Positions 19,203 to 28,603 of a stretch of 64,000 nucleotides of DNA are shown here, piece after piece; within the stretch, counting starts at the first letter, position 1, and each line of letters begins with the position of its first letter. Made by a program: the position numbers and the translations under genes. This DNA comes from Zoogloeaceae bacterium G21618-S1. Lineage in GTDB: Bacteria; Pseudomonadota; Gammaproteobacteria; Burkholderiales; Rhodocyclaceae. The notes beneath the pieces are model-generated. The model did no database searches. It worked only from the letters and a program-made list of their open reading frames with translations, and was not told where the DNA came from. The stretch is taken from assembly GCA_027214125.1 (NCBI GenBank), contig JAPWHF010000004.1:285777-349776 (forward strand). The letters run 5' to 3'.

Positions 19203-20207
19203 CTAGTGTTCACTCAAATGGTTCAGCAAGCTGTGGGCTGCGGCAGCCGGGGTGGTTTCGCCCCGCGCCACAGCCGCCTGCAAGGCCGCCAGCTCCGCCC
19301 TGACCTGGGGGTGCTCGCGAAAGCGCTGGCGCAAGCCGCTGTCGATCAACTCCCACATCCAGGCCTGCGCCTGCGACCGGCGCTTTTCATCAAACTCGCC
19401 ACTGCCGCGCATGGTGTCGCGATAGCGCTGAATCTCGTCCCAGAACTGCGCGACGCCGTCCTTCTTCAAAGCCGACAACGTGAGCACCGGCGGCACCCAG
19501 TTGGGCGAGCTATGGCGCAGCATACCCAACGCCGTCTTGATCTGACTCTTCGCCACCGCGGCCTGCCGCGGATCGATATCGGCCTTGTTGATCACGATCA
19601 GGTCGGCCAGCTCCATGATTCCCTTCTTGATCGCCTGCAAATCGTCGCCGGCATTGGGCAGCTGCAGCAGGCAGAAAATATCGGTCATGCCGGCCACAGC
19701 GGTCTCGCTCTGGCCCACGCCAACGGTCTCGACAATCACCACATCAAAACCTGCCGCCTCGCACACCAGCAGCGTCTCGCGCGTCTTGCCGGCCACGCCG
19801 CCCAGGCTGCCCGCCGACGGGCTGGGCCGAATGAAAGCCTCGGTGCGTTGCGACAGCAATTCCATGCGCGTCTTGTCGCCGAGGATGCTGCCCCCGGTCA
19901 CCGATGAGGACGGGTCCACCGCCAGCACCGCGACCTTCAAGCCTTTCTCGATCAGCAACAGGCCAAGCGCTTCGATAAAGGTGGACTTGCCCACCCCCGG
20001 CACGCCGGAAATACCCACCCGCATGGCACCGCCGGTGTGGGGCAGCAAGGCTTCGAGCACCCGGCGCGCACGCGCTCGATGATCGGGCCGCTGGGACTCG
20101 ATCAGTGTGATGGTCTTGGCCAGTGGGCGCAGTTGTCGCCCGACCACACCATCGACCAGGTGCTGGTCAGAGATGTCGAGATCGGTAGGCATCTGGGGCA
20201 TATTCAT
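19203..20207 (-). CDS. meaB: Methylmalonyl-CoA mutase-associated GTPase (ArgK/MeaB)
   Basis: The product has 334 residues. The P-loop GVPGVGKST lies at residues 68-76, followed by LAVDPSSSVTGGSILGDKTRM, the MeaB-specific switch region, and later ETVGVGQSE and NKAD for guanine recognition. In the family it gates adenosylcobalamin loading and protects methylmalonyl-CoA mutase from inactivation. It is 55 bases downstream of mcm and on the same strand, exactly the partner it is expected to serve. IcmF carries its own fused version of this domain. Confidence 0.96.
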   Translation of the reverse strand: MNMPQMPTDLDISDQHLVDGVVGRQLRPLAKTITLIESQRPDHRARARRVLEALLPHTGGAMRVGISGVPGVGKSTFIEALGLLLIEKGLKVAVLAVDPSSSVTGGSILGDKTRMELLSQRTEAFIRPSPSAGSLGGVAGKTRETLLVCEAAGFDVVIVETVGVGQSETAVAGMTDIFCLLQLPNAGDDLQAIKKGIMELADLIVINKADIDPRQAAVAKSQIKTALGMLRHSSPNWVPPVLTLSALKKDGVAQFWDEIQRYRDTMRGSGEFDEKRRSQAQAWMWELIDSGLRQRFREHPQVRAELAALQAAVARGETTPAAAAHSLLNHLSEH

Positions 20208-20262
20208 CGTTCAGCAGTCAGCAGGTCGGGGCGGCAAAGACCGGCCCCGGCCTGCCGGCCAA

Positions 20263-22419
20263 TCAACCGGCGCGGGCCTTGCGGACCTGGGCCAGCACTT
20301 CGCGGGCGGCAGTCTGGATAGGCGTACCCGGACCAAAAATACCTTTCGCACCCGCACTGCGCAACGCGTCGTAGTCCTGCGCGGGAATCACACCGCCCAC
20401 AAACACGATGATGTCGTCGGCGCCCTGCGCCTTGAGATGTTTGATGATCTCGGGCACCAGCGTCTTGTGGCCTGCCGCCAGGCTGGAGCAGCCCACCGCG
20501 TGCACATCGTTCTCGACGGCGTGGCGTGCGGCCTCTTCCGGCGTCTGAAACAGCGGACCGATGTCGATATCAAAGCCGAGGTCGGCAAAGGCCGAGGCCA
20601 CCACCTTGGCGCCCCGGTCATGACCATCCTGACCGAGCTTGGCAATCATGATGCGCGGACGGCGCCCTTCTTCGGCCACAAAGGCTTCGATGTCGGCCTT
20701 CAAGGCTTTCCAGTCATCCTGTTCTTCAACCACGGCGCCATACACTCCTGAAACAACCTGCGGATTCGCGCGGAAGCGCCCCCACTCGGCTTCCAGCGCG
20801 TCGGACACTTCACCCACCGTGGCGCGCAGGCGCATGGCCTTGACGGCCAGATCGAGCAGGTTGCCTTCGCCGGTTTTGGCGCAGGCCGTCAGCGCGGCGA
20901 GCGCCGCATCGACGGCGGCCTGGTCACGCGTGGCGCGGATTGCCTGAAGACGCGCCACTTGCGAGTCGCGCACCGCATGGTTGTCGATGTCGAGAATCTC
21001 GATCGGGTCTTCCTTGGCCAGCTTGTACTTGTTGACGCCGACGATCACATCCTTGCCCGAGTCGATGCGCGCCTGCTTCTCGGCGGCACACTCCTCGATC
21101 TTCATCTTCGCCCAGCCGGCCTCGACCGCCTTGGTCATGCCGCCCATGGCTTCGATCTCTTCGATGATCTCCCAGGCCTTGTCGGCCATTTCCTGGGTGA
21201 GCGATTCCATCATGTAGGAGCCGGCCCACGGATCGACCACGCTGGTGATGTGCGTCTCTTCCTGAATCAGAATCTGCGTATTGCGGGCGATGCGCGACGA
21301 GAACTCGGTCGGCAGCGCAATGGCTTCGTCCAGCGCATTGGTGTGCAGCGACTGCGTGCCGCCAAACACCGCGGCCATCGCCTCGATGGTGGTGCGCACC
21401 ACGTTGTTGTACGGGTCTTGCTCGGTCAGCGACCAGCCGGATGTCTGGCTGTGCGTGCGCAGCATCAGCGACTTTTCGCTCTTCGGGTTGAACTGCTTCA
21501 TGATCCGCCACCACAGCAGACGCGCGGCGCGCATCTTGGCGATCTCAAGATAGAAGTTCATGCCCACCGCCCAGAAGAAGGACAGGCGGCCGGCGAACTT
21601 GTCGACGTCCATGCCGCTGGCGATGCCGGTGCGCACATACTCCAGACCGTCGGCCAGCGTGAAGGCCAGCTCGATGGCCTGGTTCGCGCCGGCTTCCTGG
21701 ATGTGATAGCCGGAGATCGAGATCGAATTGAACTTCGGCATGTGCTGCGCGGTGTAGCCGAAGATGTCGGCGATGATCTTCATCGACGGCGTGGGCGGAT
21801 AGATATAGGTGTTCCGCACCATGAATTCTTTGAGGATGTCGTTCTGGATCGTGCCCGACAGCTTGTCCTGGCTCACGCCCTGCTCTTCGGCGGCCACGAT
21901 GTAGCCGGCCAGAATCGGCAGCACGGCGCCGTTCATGGTCATTGACACCGAGACCTTGTCGAGCGGGATGCTGTCAAAGAGGATCTTCATGTCTTCGACC
22001 GAATCGATCGCCACGCCGGCCTTGCCGACGTCGCCGGTCACGCGCGGGTTGTCCGAATCGTAGCCACGGTGCGTGGCCAGATCGAAAGCCACCGACACGC
22101 CCTGACCACCGGCGGCCAGCGCCTTGCGGTAGAAAGCGTTCGAGGCCTCGGCCGTCGAAAAGCCGGCGTACTGACGAATGGTCCACGGGCGCCCGGCGTA
22201 CATGGTGGCCTGCGGGCCGCGCACATAGGGCGCAAAGCCCGGCAAGGTGTTGGCGTATTCGAGCCCCGCCACATCCTCGGCGGTATACAAGGGCTTCACG
22301 ACAATGCCTTCCGGCGTCGTCCAGTTCAGCGACGCAGGATCATTGCCCGGGGCGGTCTTGGCCGCGGCTTTGTACCAATCGTCCAGTGAGTACTGGGGAG
22401 TCTCAGGCGCCTTTGACAT
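20263..22419 (-). CDS. mcm: Methylmalonyl-CoA mutase, single-chain type
   Basis: The product is 718 residues from ATG 22419, preceded by AGAGAGG. The longer frame to 22596 runs through a GC-rich leader and is not supported. The mutase barrel contains [18 protein letters not shown], with Tyr in the substrate position typical of methylmalonyl-CoA, and [14 protein letters not shown] with the active-site His. The C-terminal cobalamin domain has DGHDRG with the cobalt-ligating H600. It rearranges (R)-methylmalonyl-CoA to succinyl-CoA. It is first in the mcm-meaB-pccB-pccA operon and divergent from a GntR/FCD regulator. Confidence 0.97.
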   Translation of the reverse strand: MSKAPETPQYSLDDWYKAAAKTAPGNDPASLNWTTPEGIVVKPLYTAEDVAGLEYANTLPGFAPYVRGPQATMYAGRPWTIRQYAGFSTAEASNAFYRKALAAGGQGVSVAFDLATHRGYDSDNPRVTGDVGKAGVAIDSVEDMKILFDSIPLDKVSVSMTMNGAVLPILAGYIVAAEEQGVSQDKLSGTIQNDILKEFMVRNTYIYPPTPSMKIIADIFGYTAQHMPKFNSISISGYHIQEAGANQAIELAFTLADGLEYVRTGIASGMDVDKFAGRLSFFWAVGMNFYLEIAKMRAARLLWWRIMKQFNPKSEKSLMLRTHSQTSGWSLTEQDPYNNVVRTTIEAMAAVFGGTQSLHTNALDEAIALPTEFSSRIARNTQILIQEETHITSVVDPWAGSYMMESLTQEMADKAWEIIEEIEAMGGMTKAVEAGWAKMKIEECAAEKQARIDSGKDVIVGVNKYKLAKEDPIEILDIDNHAVRDSQVARLQAIRATRDQAAVDAALAALTACAKTGEGNLLDLAVKAMRLRATVGEVSDALEAEWGRFRANPQVVSGVYGAVVEEQDDWKALKADIEAFVAEEGRRPRIMIAKLGQDGHDRGAKVVASAFADLGFDIDIGPLFQTPEEAARHAVENDVHAVGCSSLAAGHKTLVPEIIKHLKAQGADDIIVFVGGVIPAQDYDALRSAGAKGIFGPGTPIQTAAREVLAQVRKARAG

Positions 22420-22620
22420 GCTTACCTCTCTGATCTGCAAAACGGGACCGATTTCGCGGCCCCGCGTGGTCTCTGCTTGGGGTGTTGCGGCGACTGCGCC
22501 GCCCGCGATCAACGCGGGCGGCCGTCGGCGCCCTGCACTAGCATCCCTCCCTCTCCGCCGCCGAAGCGACGCCCTCTTTGTGTCCGGACACTGCACAGGA
22601 TTTGGATTTGCAACGCAACA
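22420..22620 (-). other. Long GC-rich 5' leader of mcm with a stable hairpin
   Basis: From the predicted promoter at 22621-22650, the mcm transcript would carry a leader of about 195 bases. It holds no convincing open frame. A strong stem with nine-base arms CCGCCCGCG and CGCGGGCGG and a short loop lies at about 22499-22522. I found no cobalamin-riboswitch B12 box. The role is unknown and could be simply mRNA stability. Confidence 0.45.
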
Positions 22621-22650
22621 ATAATACTTTATCCATAATTATGAATGCAA
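22621..22650 (-). promoter_or_regulatory. Predicted mcm operon promoter with operator in the spacer
   Basis: On the minus strand, TTGCAT (22645-22650) and TATTAT (22621-22626) are separated by 18 bases. The spacer holds CATAATTATG (22634-22643), within TCCATAATTATGAA. This is nearly identical to the perfect palindrome over the VOC promoter at 11810-11823. A bound regulator would block RNA polymerase (inference). Confidence 0.6.
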
Positions 22651-22741
22651 GCGCAATCGGATTCGCGCTATCATGCTACGCGTAGCTCGGGCCACCGATA
22701 AGCCCCGGACAGCGCGCATACATTGATCGCATGCCCTGTTC

Positions 22742-22751
22742 TTGTATACAA
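22742..22751. promoter_or_regulatory. TTGTATACAA palindrome upstream of the GntR gene
   Basis: A perfect 10-bp palindrome lies 65 bases before the start of the GntR/FCD regulator gene. AT-centred palindromes of this kind are typical operators for GntR/FadR-type proteins, so autoregulation is plausible. The assignment rests on position and symmetry only. Confidence 0.45.
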
Positions 22752-22815
22752 CGCGCAAGCGCAGCCCACAACATACTTGTGCTGCCATCGTCACCCGTCT
22801 GGAGACCAGGGTCTT

Positions 22816-23487
22816 ATGAACGCCTCTCGCATTGCGCCCATGGCGCTTTACCAGGAAGTCGCGGAACGCCTGCGTGAGCGGATCTTCGCCCACGAGCTCA
22901 AACCCGGTGCGTGGATCGACGAACAAGCCCTGACCGAGCATTACGGCATCTCCCGCACGCCGCTGCGCGAAGCGCTCAAGGTGCTGGCCTCCGAAGGCCT
23001 GGTCACACTCAAGCCGCGCCGTGGCTGTTACGTGACCGAAATTTCTGAGCGCGATCTGGACGAAATCTTCACCGTCATGGGCCTGCTCGAAGGCCAGTGC
23101 GCGCGCGATGCCACCACCCGCGCCAGCACTGCCGACCTGAAGCAACTGGAAAAAATCCACGCAGACCTGGAAAGCGCCGCCGCAACCGGCAACATCAACG
23201 GCTTCTTCGAAGCCAATCAGGCCTTCCACCAGCAAGTACAGTGCATTGCCGACAACCACTGGCTACAGCACGTAATTGAAGACCTGCGCAAAGTGATCAA
23301 GCTCTCGCGTCACCACTCGCTGTTCAGCGATGGCCGGCTTGAGCAATCGCTGACCGAGCACCGCCTGATTCTCAAAGCCATGTTGGCCCACAGTGCAGAT
23401 GCCGCCGATCTGGCCATGCGCGAACACATCGCCAGCGGTCGCAAGGCGCTGGCGCGCATTGCCGCCGCACGCACCGAGGCCGCCTGA
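22816..23487 (+). CDS. GntR-family regulator, FCD type
   Basis: The product is 223 residues from ATG 22816; a longer frame to 22723 crosses the TTGTATACAA palindrome and is unlikely. The N-terminal winged helix has VAERLRERIFAHELKPGAWIDEQALTEHYGISRTPLREALKVLASEGLV, the GntR signature. The C-terminal FCD domain is all-helical with an acid/His metal or ligand site around HYGI, FHQQVQ and HRLILKAMLAHSADAADLAMREH. It is divergent from the propionyl-CoA operon by 396 bases and is the first candidate for its control, perhaps sensing an organic acid or acyl-CoA. Confidence 0.93.
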   Translation: MNASRIAPMALYQEVAERLRERIFAHELKPGAWIDEQALTEHYGISRTPLREALKVLASEGLVTLKPRRGCYVTEISERDLDEIFTVMGLLEGQCARDATTRASTADLKQLEKIHADLESAAATGNINGFFEANQAFHQQVQCIADNHWLQHVIEDLRKVIKLSRHHSLFSDGRLEQSLTEHRLILKAMLAHSADAADLAMREHIASGRKALARIAAARTEAA

Positions 23488-23509
23488 ACGGCCTCGGCCG
23501 CCGCCTTCC

Positions 23510-24612
23510 TCAGCAAGCTTGGCCGAACTGCAGATAGACGCGCAGCTCATTGAGCGCGGACGACATGCCCGCCCCGACAAACAACGAAGCCGACCGATAG
23601 ACGTCAGCATTCGCCTGCGCCGACGCGTAGGCCCACAGACGGGCCCATTCGTAGGTCGCGACCATGTCACGCCCCGCCCCAATGAATCGGGCAGCTTGCT
23701 GATGCGACGGTAGTACGCCCCCCGCAGCAAAAACACCTGGCCCGCGGTCAGCTCGCCATAGCGACATCCCAACAGCAGGAACGAGCCGCCGAGTGGCGCG
23801 TGTGCCACGGCCGACAAGTCGCGGTCCAGGCCACCGCAAACCAGCGCGCCAATCTGCGCGCTGCGCTCACGAACGCAAGGAGGTCGGCCCCAGGACTTCT
23901 CCGCCGCCTCGATACACAGATCAGCCACCGCACCATCGCGCACCAGGCTGTAGCGCAGACGATTCGAAATCGCCACCGCTATACAGATCATCGATATGCG
24001 TCCCGAGCGCGACACGATCCAGAGGCAGGCGCTTCAGCCCCCCAGGCGCCTGCCACCGCATCCGGCGAACGTAGCGCAGCCCACCAGCCACCACCTCGCG
24101 GATGACCGGCTCTGGCAAGCGCCAGCGCGTCCACCGCCCTCTGCGCCGCCGCCTCGCCGAGTGGAATGGTATCGAGCACGCGGTCAAAATCCCTCGAGGC
24201 AATCGTACCGAGGTCGACTTGCACCAAGGCATCGCCGGTACCGAGCTGGGCGAGTTGCTGTACCACGTTCTGATCCAGCGCCAGGTTGATCGCCTGCAGC
24301 ACGATGTCGGTGGCCATGGCCCTGAAGGGCAAGGCGAGCGAGTCAAAATTGCTTAGCGCGCCGGCCGAGCCGATCAAGCCCTGCAAAGGCAATCCAGCTC
24401 CTGCCCAGCGATTGCGCTGTGCGGCAAGAGCACACGATCGCTGCCATAGCCCAGCGACACCGCGCTGCGGTTGTGCGAGGCGTCCTGCTTTTCGCGGACG
24501 GGCTGCTGGTCGCGCGCCATGGTATTGGCAAAAATGGCGTCCCAGCGGCACGCACCTGGCGCTCCATCTCGTCGATGCATCCTGGATTCGATCCGCACAA
24601 TCGACAGGCCGC
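23510..24612 (-). pseudogene. Degraded patatin-like phospholipase/outer-membrane-barrel gene
   Basis: Fragments of one family are recognisable in several minus-strand frames. From 5' to 3' they are: IDEMERQVRAAG and MARDQQPVREKQDA (about 24500-24600), LPHSAIAGQELD (about 24400), LPFRAMATDI followed by VQVDLGTIASRDFDRVLDTIPLGEAAAQ (about 24320-24130), LGGSFLLLGCRYGELTAGQVFLLRGAYYRRISKLPD (about 23800-23690), and the barrel end SLFVGAG...VYLQFGQAC at the stop 23510-23512. These match the order in patatin-like proteins fused to a surface-antigen barrel. At least three frameshifts separate them. The N-terminal nucleophile region GxSxG and signal peptide are missing, and the remnant abuts the actP terminator. 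It is not expected to make a protein. Confidence 0.8.
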
Positions 24613-24638
24613 CTGGCTGACGGCTCGCCCGGTGAACG

Positions 24639-24668
24639 AAAAACCCCGGCCGATACATCTGGCCGGGG
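24639..24668 (-). terminator. Terminator of yjcH-actP
   Basis: The arms CCCCGGCC and GGCCGGGG are separated by a 9-base loop. A T-tract follows on the minus strand. The hairpin lies about 40 bases after the actP stop. Confidence 0.82.
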
Positions 24669-24706
24669 CGGATGTTGCAGCGCGACAGTGACGCCGCGCA
24701 ATACCG

Positions 24707-26383
24707 TCAGTGCGAAGACGCCGAAGCAGCCCCCAGACCCGTCTGTGCACGCACATATTGATCGCCAAAAGCGTCGCGCTCAGCATCGGCAGCGCGGCTT
24801 CTGTCCATGTTCGACACAACAATCGCCGCCAGGAAGGCCAGCGGCATCGAGAACAAGGCCGGTTGGGTATAGGGGAAGAGCGGCGCTGCATTGCCGAACA
24901 CATCCACCCACACCGACTTGGACAAGACCACCAGCGTCACCGCCGAGAACAAGCCAAGATAGCCGCCGGCCAACGCGCCGCGCGTGGTCAGCCCCTTCCA
25001 GTACATGGAGAGGATCAGCACCGGGAAGTTGGCCGACGCCGCCACACCAAAGGCCAGCGCCACCATGAAGGCCACGTTCATCTTCTCGAAGGCCAGGCCC
25101 AGCAGCACGGCCACAATGCCAAGACCGATGGTGGCAAACTTGGACATGCGCAGTTCAGCTTTCTCGGTCGCCTTGCCCTTCATGATCACCCGCGAATAGA
25201 TGTCGTGGGAGATGGCCGACGCGCCGGCCAGCGCCAGACCCGACACCACGGCCAGAATGGTCGCAAAGGCCACGGCCGACAGGAAGCCGAGCAGAATGTC
25301 GCCGCCGACGGCCTTGGCCAGATGCATGGCCACCATGTTGCCGCCACCGATGATCGCACCGCCGATATCGCCACCTTCGAAAAACTCGGGGTTCTGTCCG
25401 ACGATGATGATTGCGGCCAGCCCCATCAAGGCCACCACGTTGAAGAAGTAGGCCACGATACCCGACGCGTAGAGCACCGACTTGCGTGCTTCCTTGGCAT
25501 CGGTCACGGTGAAGAAGCGCATCAGGATGTGCGGCAGACCGGCCGTACCAAACATCAGGCCAAGACCCAACGAAATCGCGGTGACCGGATCGGCCAGCAG
25601 GCTTCCCGGTGCAAGTAGCTTGGCGCCCAGTTTGTGCACATCGATGGCGCGCGTAGTCAGCTCGTCAAAGCTGAAGTTGAACTGGCTCATTGCCAGAATC
25701 ACCACCGTGGTGCCACCAAACAGCAGCATACCGGCCTTGATGATCTGCACCCAGGTGGTCGCGACCATACCGCCGAAGGTGACATACACCATCATCAGCG
25801 CGCCAACCACGACCAGCGCAATACCGTAATCGAGGCCAAACAGCAGCTTGATCAGCTGACCCGCGCCAACCATTTGTGCCACCAGGTAGAAGCACACCAC
25901 GATCAGCGAACTGATCGCAGCCATGGTGCGGACCTTGCCCTGATTCAAGCGATAGGCCGTGATGTCGGCAAAGGTGAACTTGCCCAGGTTGCGCAGGCGT
26001 TCGGCCATCAAGAACAGAATGACGGGCCAACCCACAAAAAAAGCGATCATGTAGATGTAGGCATCGATTCCGCGGGTATACATCATCGCGGTCAGACCGA
26101 GCAGCGTGGCTGCCGACATATAGTCGCCGGCAATGGCCATCCCGTTCTGTGCGCCGGTGATCCCGCCGCCCGCGGTATAGAAATCCGCGGTCGACTTGGT
26201 GCGACTGGCCGCCCAGTAGGTAATCGCCAAAGTCATCAGCACAAAGATGAAGAACATGCCGATGGCGGTCAGGTTGATCGGCTGCTTGGTCGTCTGGCTG
26301 ATGGCATCACCGGCAAAGGCCGACGAGGCAAACAGGCCGGCGCTCAGCGCGAGCGAATGCATGGAATTCATGGCGCGCATCAT
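24707..26383 (-). CDS. actP: Cation/acetate symporter
   Basis: The product has 558 residues of the sodium:solute symporter family. A cleavable-looking N-terminal segment ([17 protein letters not shown]) precedes about 13 membrane helices. Family features include [29 protein letters not shown] near residues 70-100 and the [18 protein letters not shown] segment. It takes up acetate, and probably glycolate or other short carboxylates, with a cation. ATG 26383 overlaps the yjcH stop by four bases (ATGA), the standard yjcH-actP arrangement. No acs gene is in the window. Confidence 0.95.
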   Translation of the reverse strand: MMRAMNSMHSLALSAGLFASSAFAGDAISQTTKQPINLTAIGMFFIFVLMTLAITYWAASRTKSTADFYTAGGGITGAQNGMAIAGDYMSAATLLGLTAMMYTRGIDAYIYMIAFFVGWPVILFLMAERLRNLGKFTFADITAYRLNQGKVRTMAAISSLIVVCFYLVAQMVGAGQLIKLLFGLDYGIALVVVGALMMVYVTFGGMVATTWVQIIKAGMLLFGGTTVVILAMSQFNFSFDELTTRAIDVHKLGAKLLAPGSLLADPVTAISLGLGLMFGTAGLPHILMRFFTVTDAKEARKSVLYASGIVAYFFNVVALMGLAAIIIVGQNPEFFEGGDIGGAIIGGGNMVAMHLAKAVGGDILLGFLSAVAFATILAVVSGLALAGASAISHDIYSRVIMKGKATEKAELRMSKFATIGLGIVAVLLGLAFEKMNVAFMVALAFGVAASANFPVLILSMYWKGLTTRGALAGGYLGLFSAVTLVVLSKSVWVDVFGNAAPLFPYTQPALFSMPLAFLAAIVVSNMDRSRAADAERDAFGDQYVRAQTGLGAASASSH

Positions 26384-26700
26384 GCGTCCTCCCGCGAAGC
26401 GGCATTGAGGATGGCCTTGTTCAAGTCGTCGAACTCACCGTTGGCGCGGCGCACATATATCAGCGTCAACACCCAGAACACGATGAACTGGAACAAACCG
26501 GCGAGGATCCCGATCGTGATATTGCTGCCGGCAAACGGGCGCTGCGCGAGGAAGTCCGGCGCGAACGCCACCGCCAACACGAAACTGAAGAACACGATGA
26601 AAACTATCGCTGACAGAAACCAAGCAAAACGCCCTCGAGTAGCCACCAACCGAGCGAACTGCGGGTTGTTGCGAATGCGAGCATAGGCAATGCTAGACAT
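26380..26700 (-). CDS. yjcH: DUF485 inner-membrane protein, partner of ActP
   Basis: The product has 106 residues. Two membrane helices ([22 protein letters not shown] and [26 protein letters not shown]) follow a short cytoplasmic start carrying the DUF485 pattern [16 protein letters not shown]. Genes of this family almost always precede actP and their products are thought to aid the symporter. The start codon at 26700 is preceded by GGGAGG. It is first in the two-gene operon. Confidence 0.93.
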   Translation of the reverse strand: MSSIAYARIRNNPQFARLVATRGRFAWFLSAIVFIVFFSFVLAVAFAPDFLAQRPFAGSNITIGILAGLFQFIVFWVLTLIYVRRANGEFDDLNKAILNAASREDA

Positions 26701-27001
26701 GCTGCGACCTCCCTTCCCTGAAAAAAACCATCAAAAATGGTCAAGGGTCCGAACTGGTCGCGTAGGTGCGCCCGAGCGCCATCGACGCTACGTGCATACT
26801 CCCTCGGTCCAATAACGGCCCACTATTATTTGCCGCGATTTAGACCGCGGTCATGTCATTGGCCGGATGATATATCATCTACACGACTCCATACTAGTGC
26901 GTATGGGTGTTTTTTTGCAGTTGCAGCAACTTATTGAATTTAGCCGACAAACGGCGGCTTTAGTCGTGCTGCGACGCACAAACATTTGATTGAGATCAAG
27001 C
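26701..27001. promoter_or_regulatory. Divergent control region between yjcH-actP and a crotonase gene
   Basis: This 301-base gene-free region is less GC-rich than its surroundings. It holds a perfect 14-bp palindrome GATGATATATCATC (26866-26879) and, ten bases on, the inverted repeat CCATAC-TAGTGC-GTATGG (26889-26906). The second repeat recurs before the CoA-transferase gene at 43469-43484. ACCATCAAAAATGGT (26727-26741) forms a small hairpin near the yjcH start. Promoters for both directions must be here, but I cannot place them with confidence. Confidence 0.6.
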
Positions 27002-27781
27002 ATGGGAATAGTCATTGAGCGTATGGATGGCCCGGTATTGACCATCGGCCTGAGTCACCCGGGAAAACTCAACGCCATTGATGCCGGCATGTGGACCGCG
27101 CTGCGCGAAGCCCTCGACCGCGCCACCGGAAAGCCCCAGGTGCGATGCATTATCCTGCGCGGCGACGGCGACGATGCGTTTGCCGCCGGCGGCGATATCG
27201 AAGAGTTCCAGACCGTCCGGGCCACCGTCGACGACGCCCTGCACTACCATGAGACGCTGGTCGCCGCGGCGCTGGAGGCCATCCGGCAAAGCCCGATCCC
27301 GACCGTCGCCGCCATCCGCGGCGCCTGCATCGGCGGCGGACTCGAGATCGCCGGCTGCTGCGACATTCGGATTGCCGGCGAATCGGCGCGCTTCGGCGCA
27401 CCGATCAACCGGCTCGGTTTTTCCATATATCCGGGCGAAATGGCCGGGCTGCTGGCGCTGGTCGGGCCAGCGGTGGTGCTTGAGATTTTGCTGGAGGGGC
27501 GCGTGTTCGACGCGCACGAAGCACTCGCCAAAGGCCTGCTCAGCCGCGTCGTCGCCGACGACCGTGTATTTGCCGAAGCCGACGAGACCGCAGCCCGCAT
27601 CAGCGCGGGCGCACCGCTGGTCGCACGCTGGCACAAAAAATGGGCGCAACGGCTGACCCATGACCGACCGCTCTCTGACTCAGAGAAGCGCTCGGCCTTC
27701 GACTTTCTGGCGACCGACGACTACCAGGAAGGCATTCGCGCCTTTTTTGAGAAGCGCAAACCGCGCTTCACCGGAAAATAA
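27002..27781 (+). CDS. Enoyl-CoA hydratase/isomerase (crotonase) family protein
   Basis: The product is 259 residues from ATG 27002, with a TTG alternative at 26990. The crotonase CoA-binding segments CIILRGDGDDAFAAGGDIEEF and AAIRGACIGGGLEIAGCCDIRIAGESARFGAPINRLG are clear. The first oxyanion glycine and E of the GGGLEIA motif are present. The second catalytic region reads IYPGEMAGLLALVG instead of the common P-GG-QRL, so hydratase activity is uncertain. It stands alone, convergent with a TauE gene 12 bases away. Because it shares a control region with actP, a fatty-acid or acetate-linked role is possible. It could also supply the 2,3-dehydroadipyl-CoA hydratase (PaaF) step missing from the paa cluster, but nothing specific shows this. 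Confidence 0.88.
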   Translation: MGIVIERMDGPVLTIGLSHPGKLNAIDAGMWTALREALDRATGKPQVRCIILRGDGDDAFAAGGDIEEFQTVRATVDDALHYHETLVAAALEAIRQSPIPTVAAIRGACIGGGLEIAGCCDIRIAGESARFGAPINRLGFSIYPGEMAGLLALVGPAVVLEILLEGRVFDAHEALAKGLLSRVVADDRVFAEADETAARISAGAPLVARWHKKWAQRLTHDRPLSDSEKRSAFDFLATDDYQEGIRAFFEKRKPRFTGK

Positions 27782-27793
27782 GCGCCGCCCGAC

Positions 27794-28603
27794 TCAGGCG
27801 CCAAAGACGCTGTGCAGCATCTTCAGACTCAGCACGATCAGCACGCCGGCGAAAATCTTCTTGAGCATGGCCACCGGAAGCCGGTGCGCCAGGCGTGCGC
27901 CCACCGGAGCGGTGAACATGCTGACCGCGGTAATCAGCACCAGGGCCGGCAAATAGATGAAGCCCGCCGTGTAGGCCGGCGTGCCTTCCGCGCCCCAGCC
28001 ATTGACCACGTAACCGGCCGTACCGGCCAGCGCGATGGGCAATCCGATCGCCGCCGAGGTGCCAATCGCGTTCTGCATCTTGACGTTGCACCAGGTCATG
28101 AACGGCACCGACAAAGACCCGCCGCCAATGGCGACCAGCGCAGAAATGCCACCAATGCCCAGACCGACCCCCGCCATGCCGACCGGTCCCGGCAGGGCAC
28201 GGCTCGGCTGCGGCTTGATGTTGAGCAGCATCTGGGTCGACACATAGGCCATGAAGCAGGCAAAAAAGATCGCCAGCGGCTTGGATGCCACATGCGAGGC
28301 GATGAAGGTAGCACCGAAGGTGCCCACCAAAATGCCGGGCGTGATGAAACGCACCACATCCCAGCGCACCGCACCATGACGATGATGCGCGCGCAGACTC
28401 GCCACGGAGGTCATCACGATGCCAGCCATCGACGTGCCCAGCGCCATGTGCACGAGCTTGTCGGCGGGAAACCCCTGCGCGGCAAACAGTGACGCGAGCA
28501 CCGGCACCATGATGCCGCCGCCGCCCACCCCAAGCAGCCCGGCAAAAAACCCGACAAACGCCCCGAGCAAGGGGTAGGACAACCACCACAGATCAAAACT
28601 CAT
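27794..28603 (-). CDS. TauE/SafE-family sulfite/organosulfonate exporter-like permease
   Basis: The product has 269 residues with about eight membrane helices. Two repeated family segments are visible: LGAFVGFFAGLLGVGGGGIMVPVLASLF near the start and GLGIGGISALVAIGGGSLSVPFMTWCNVKMQNAIGTSAAIGLP in the middle. These glycine-rich hairpins are the hallmark of the family. Substrates are anions such as sulfite or sulfonates in characterised members, but none can be read here. The gene starts inside the last codons of the EVE-domain gene upstream on the same strand (11-base overlap). Confidence 0.92.
   Translation of the reverse strand: MSFDLWWLSYPLLGAFVGFFAGLLGVGGGGIMVPVLASLFAAQGFPADKLVHMALGTSMAGIVMTSVASLRAHHRHGAVRWDVVRFITPGILVGTFGATFIASHVASKPLAIFFACFMAYVSTQMLLNIKPQPSRALPGPVGMAGVGLGIGGISALVAIGGGSLSVPFMTWCNVKMQNAIGTSAAIGLPIALAGTAGYVVNGWGAEGTPAYTAGFIYLPALVLITAVSMFTAPVGARLAHRLPVAMLKKIFAGVLIVLSLKMLHSVFGA

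Noticed and set aside
20263-22815. Cobalamin riboswitch before mcm, or before the cobalamin genes at 31876-31942
   Set aside because: The mcm leader has no B12 box, and the cobQ/cbiB gap of 67 bases is too short for the element.
23263-24903. Several intact-looking genes on the minus strand (23263-24015, 23988-24701, 24343-24903)
   Set aside because: Each holds only part of one patatin-like family sequence, and the rest of each frame is unrelated. They are better read as one broken gene.
26871-26906. BenM/CatM-type LysR site (ATAC-N7-GTAT)
   Set aside because: The spacer here is six bases, no LysR gene is adjacent, and the second copy also has six.
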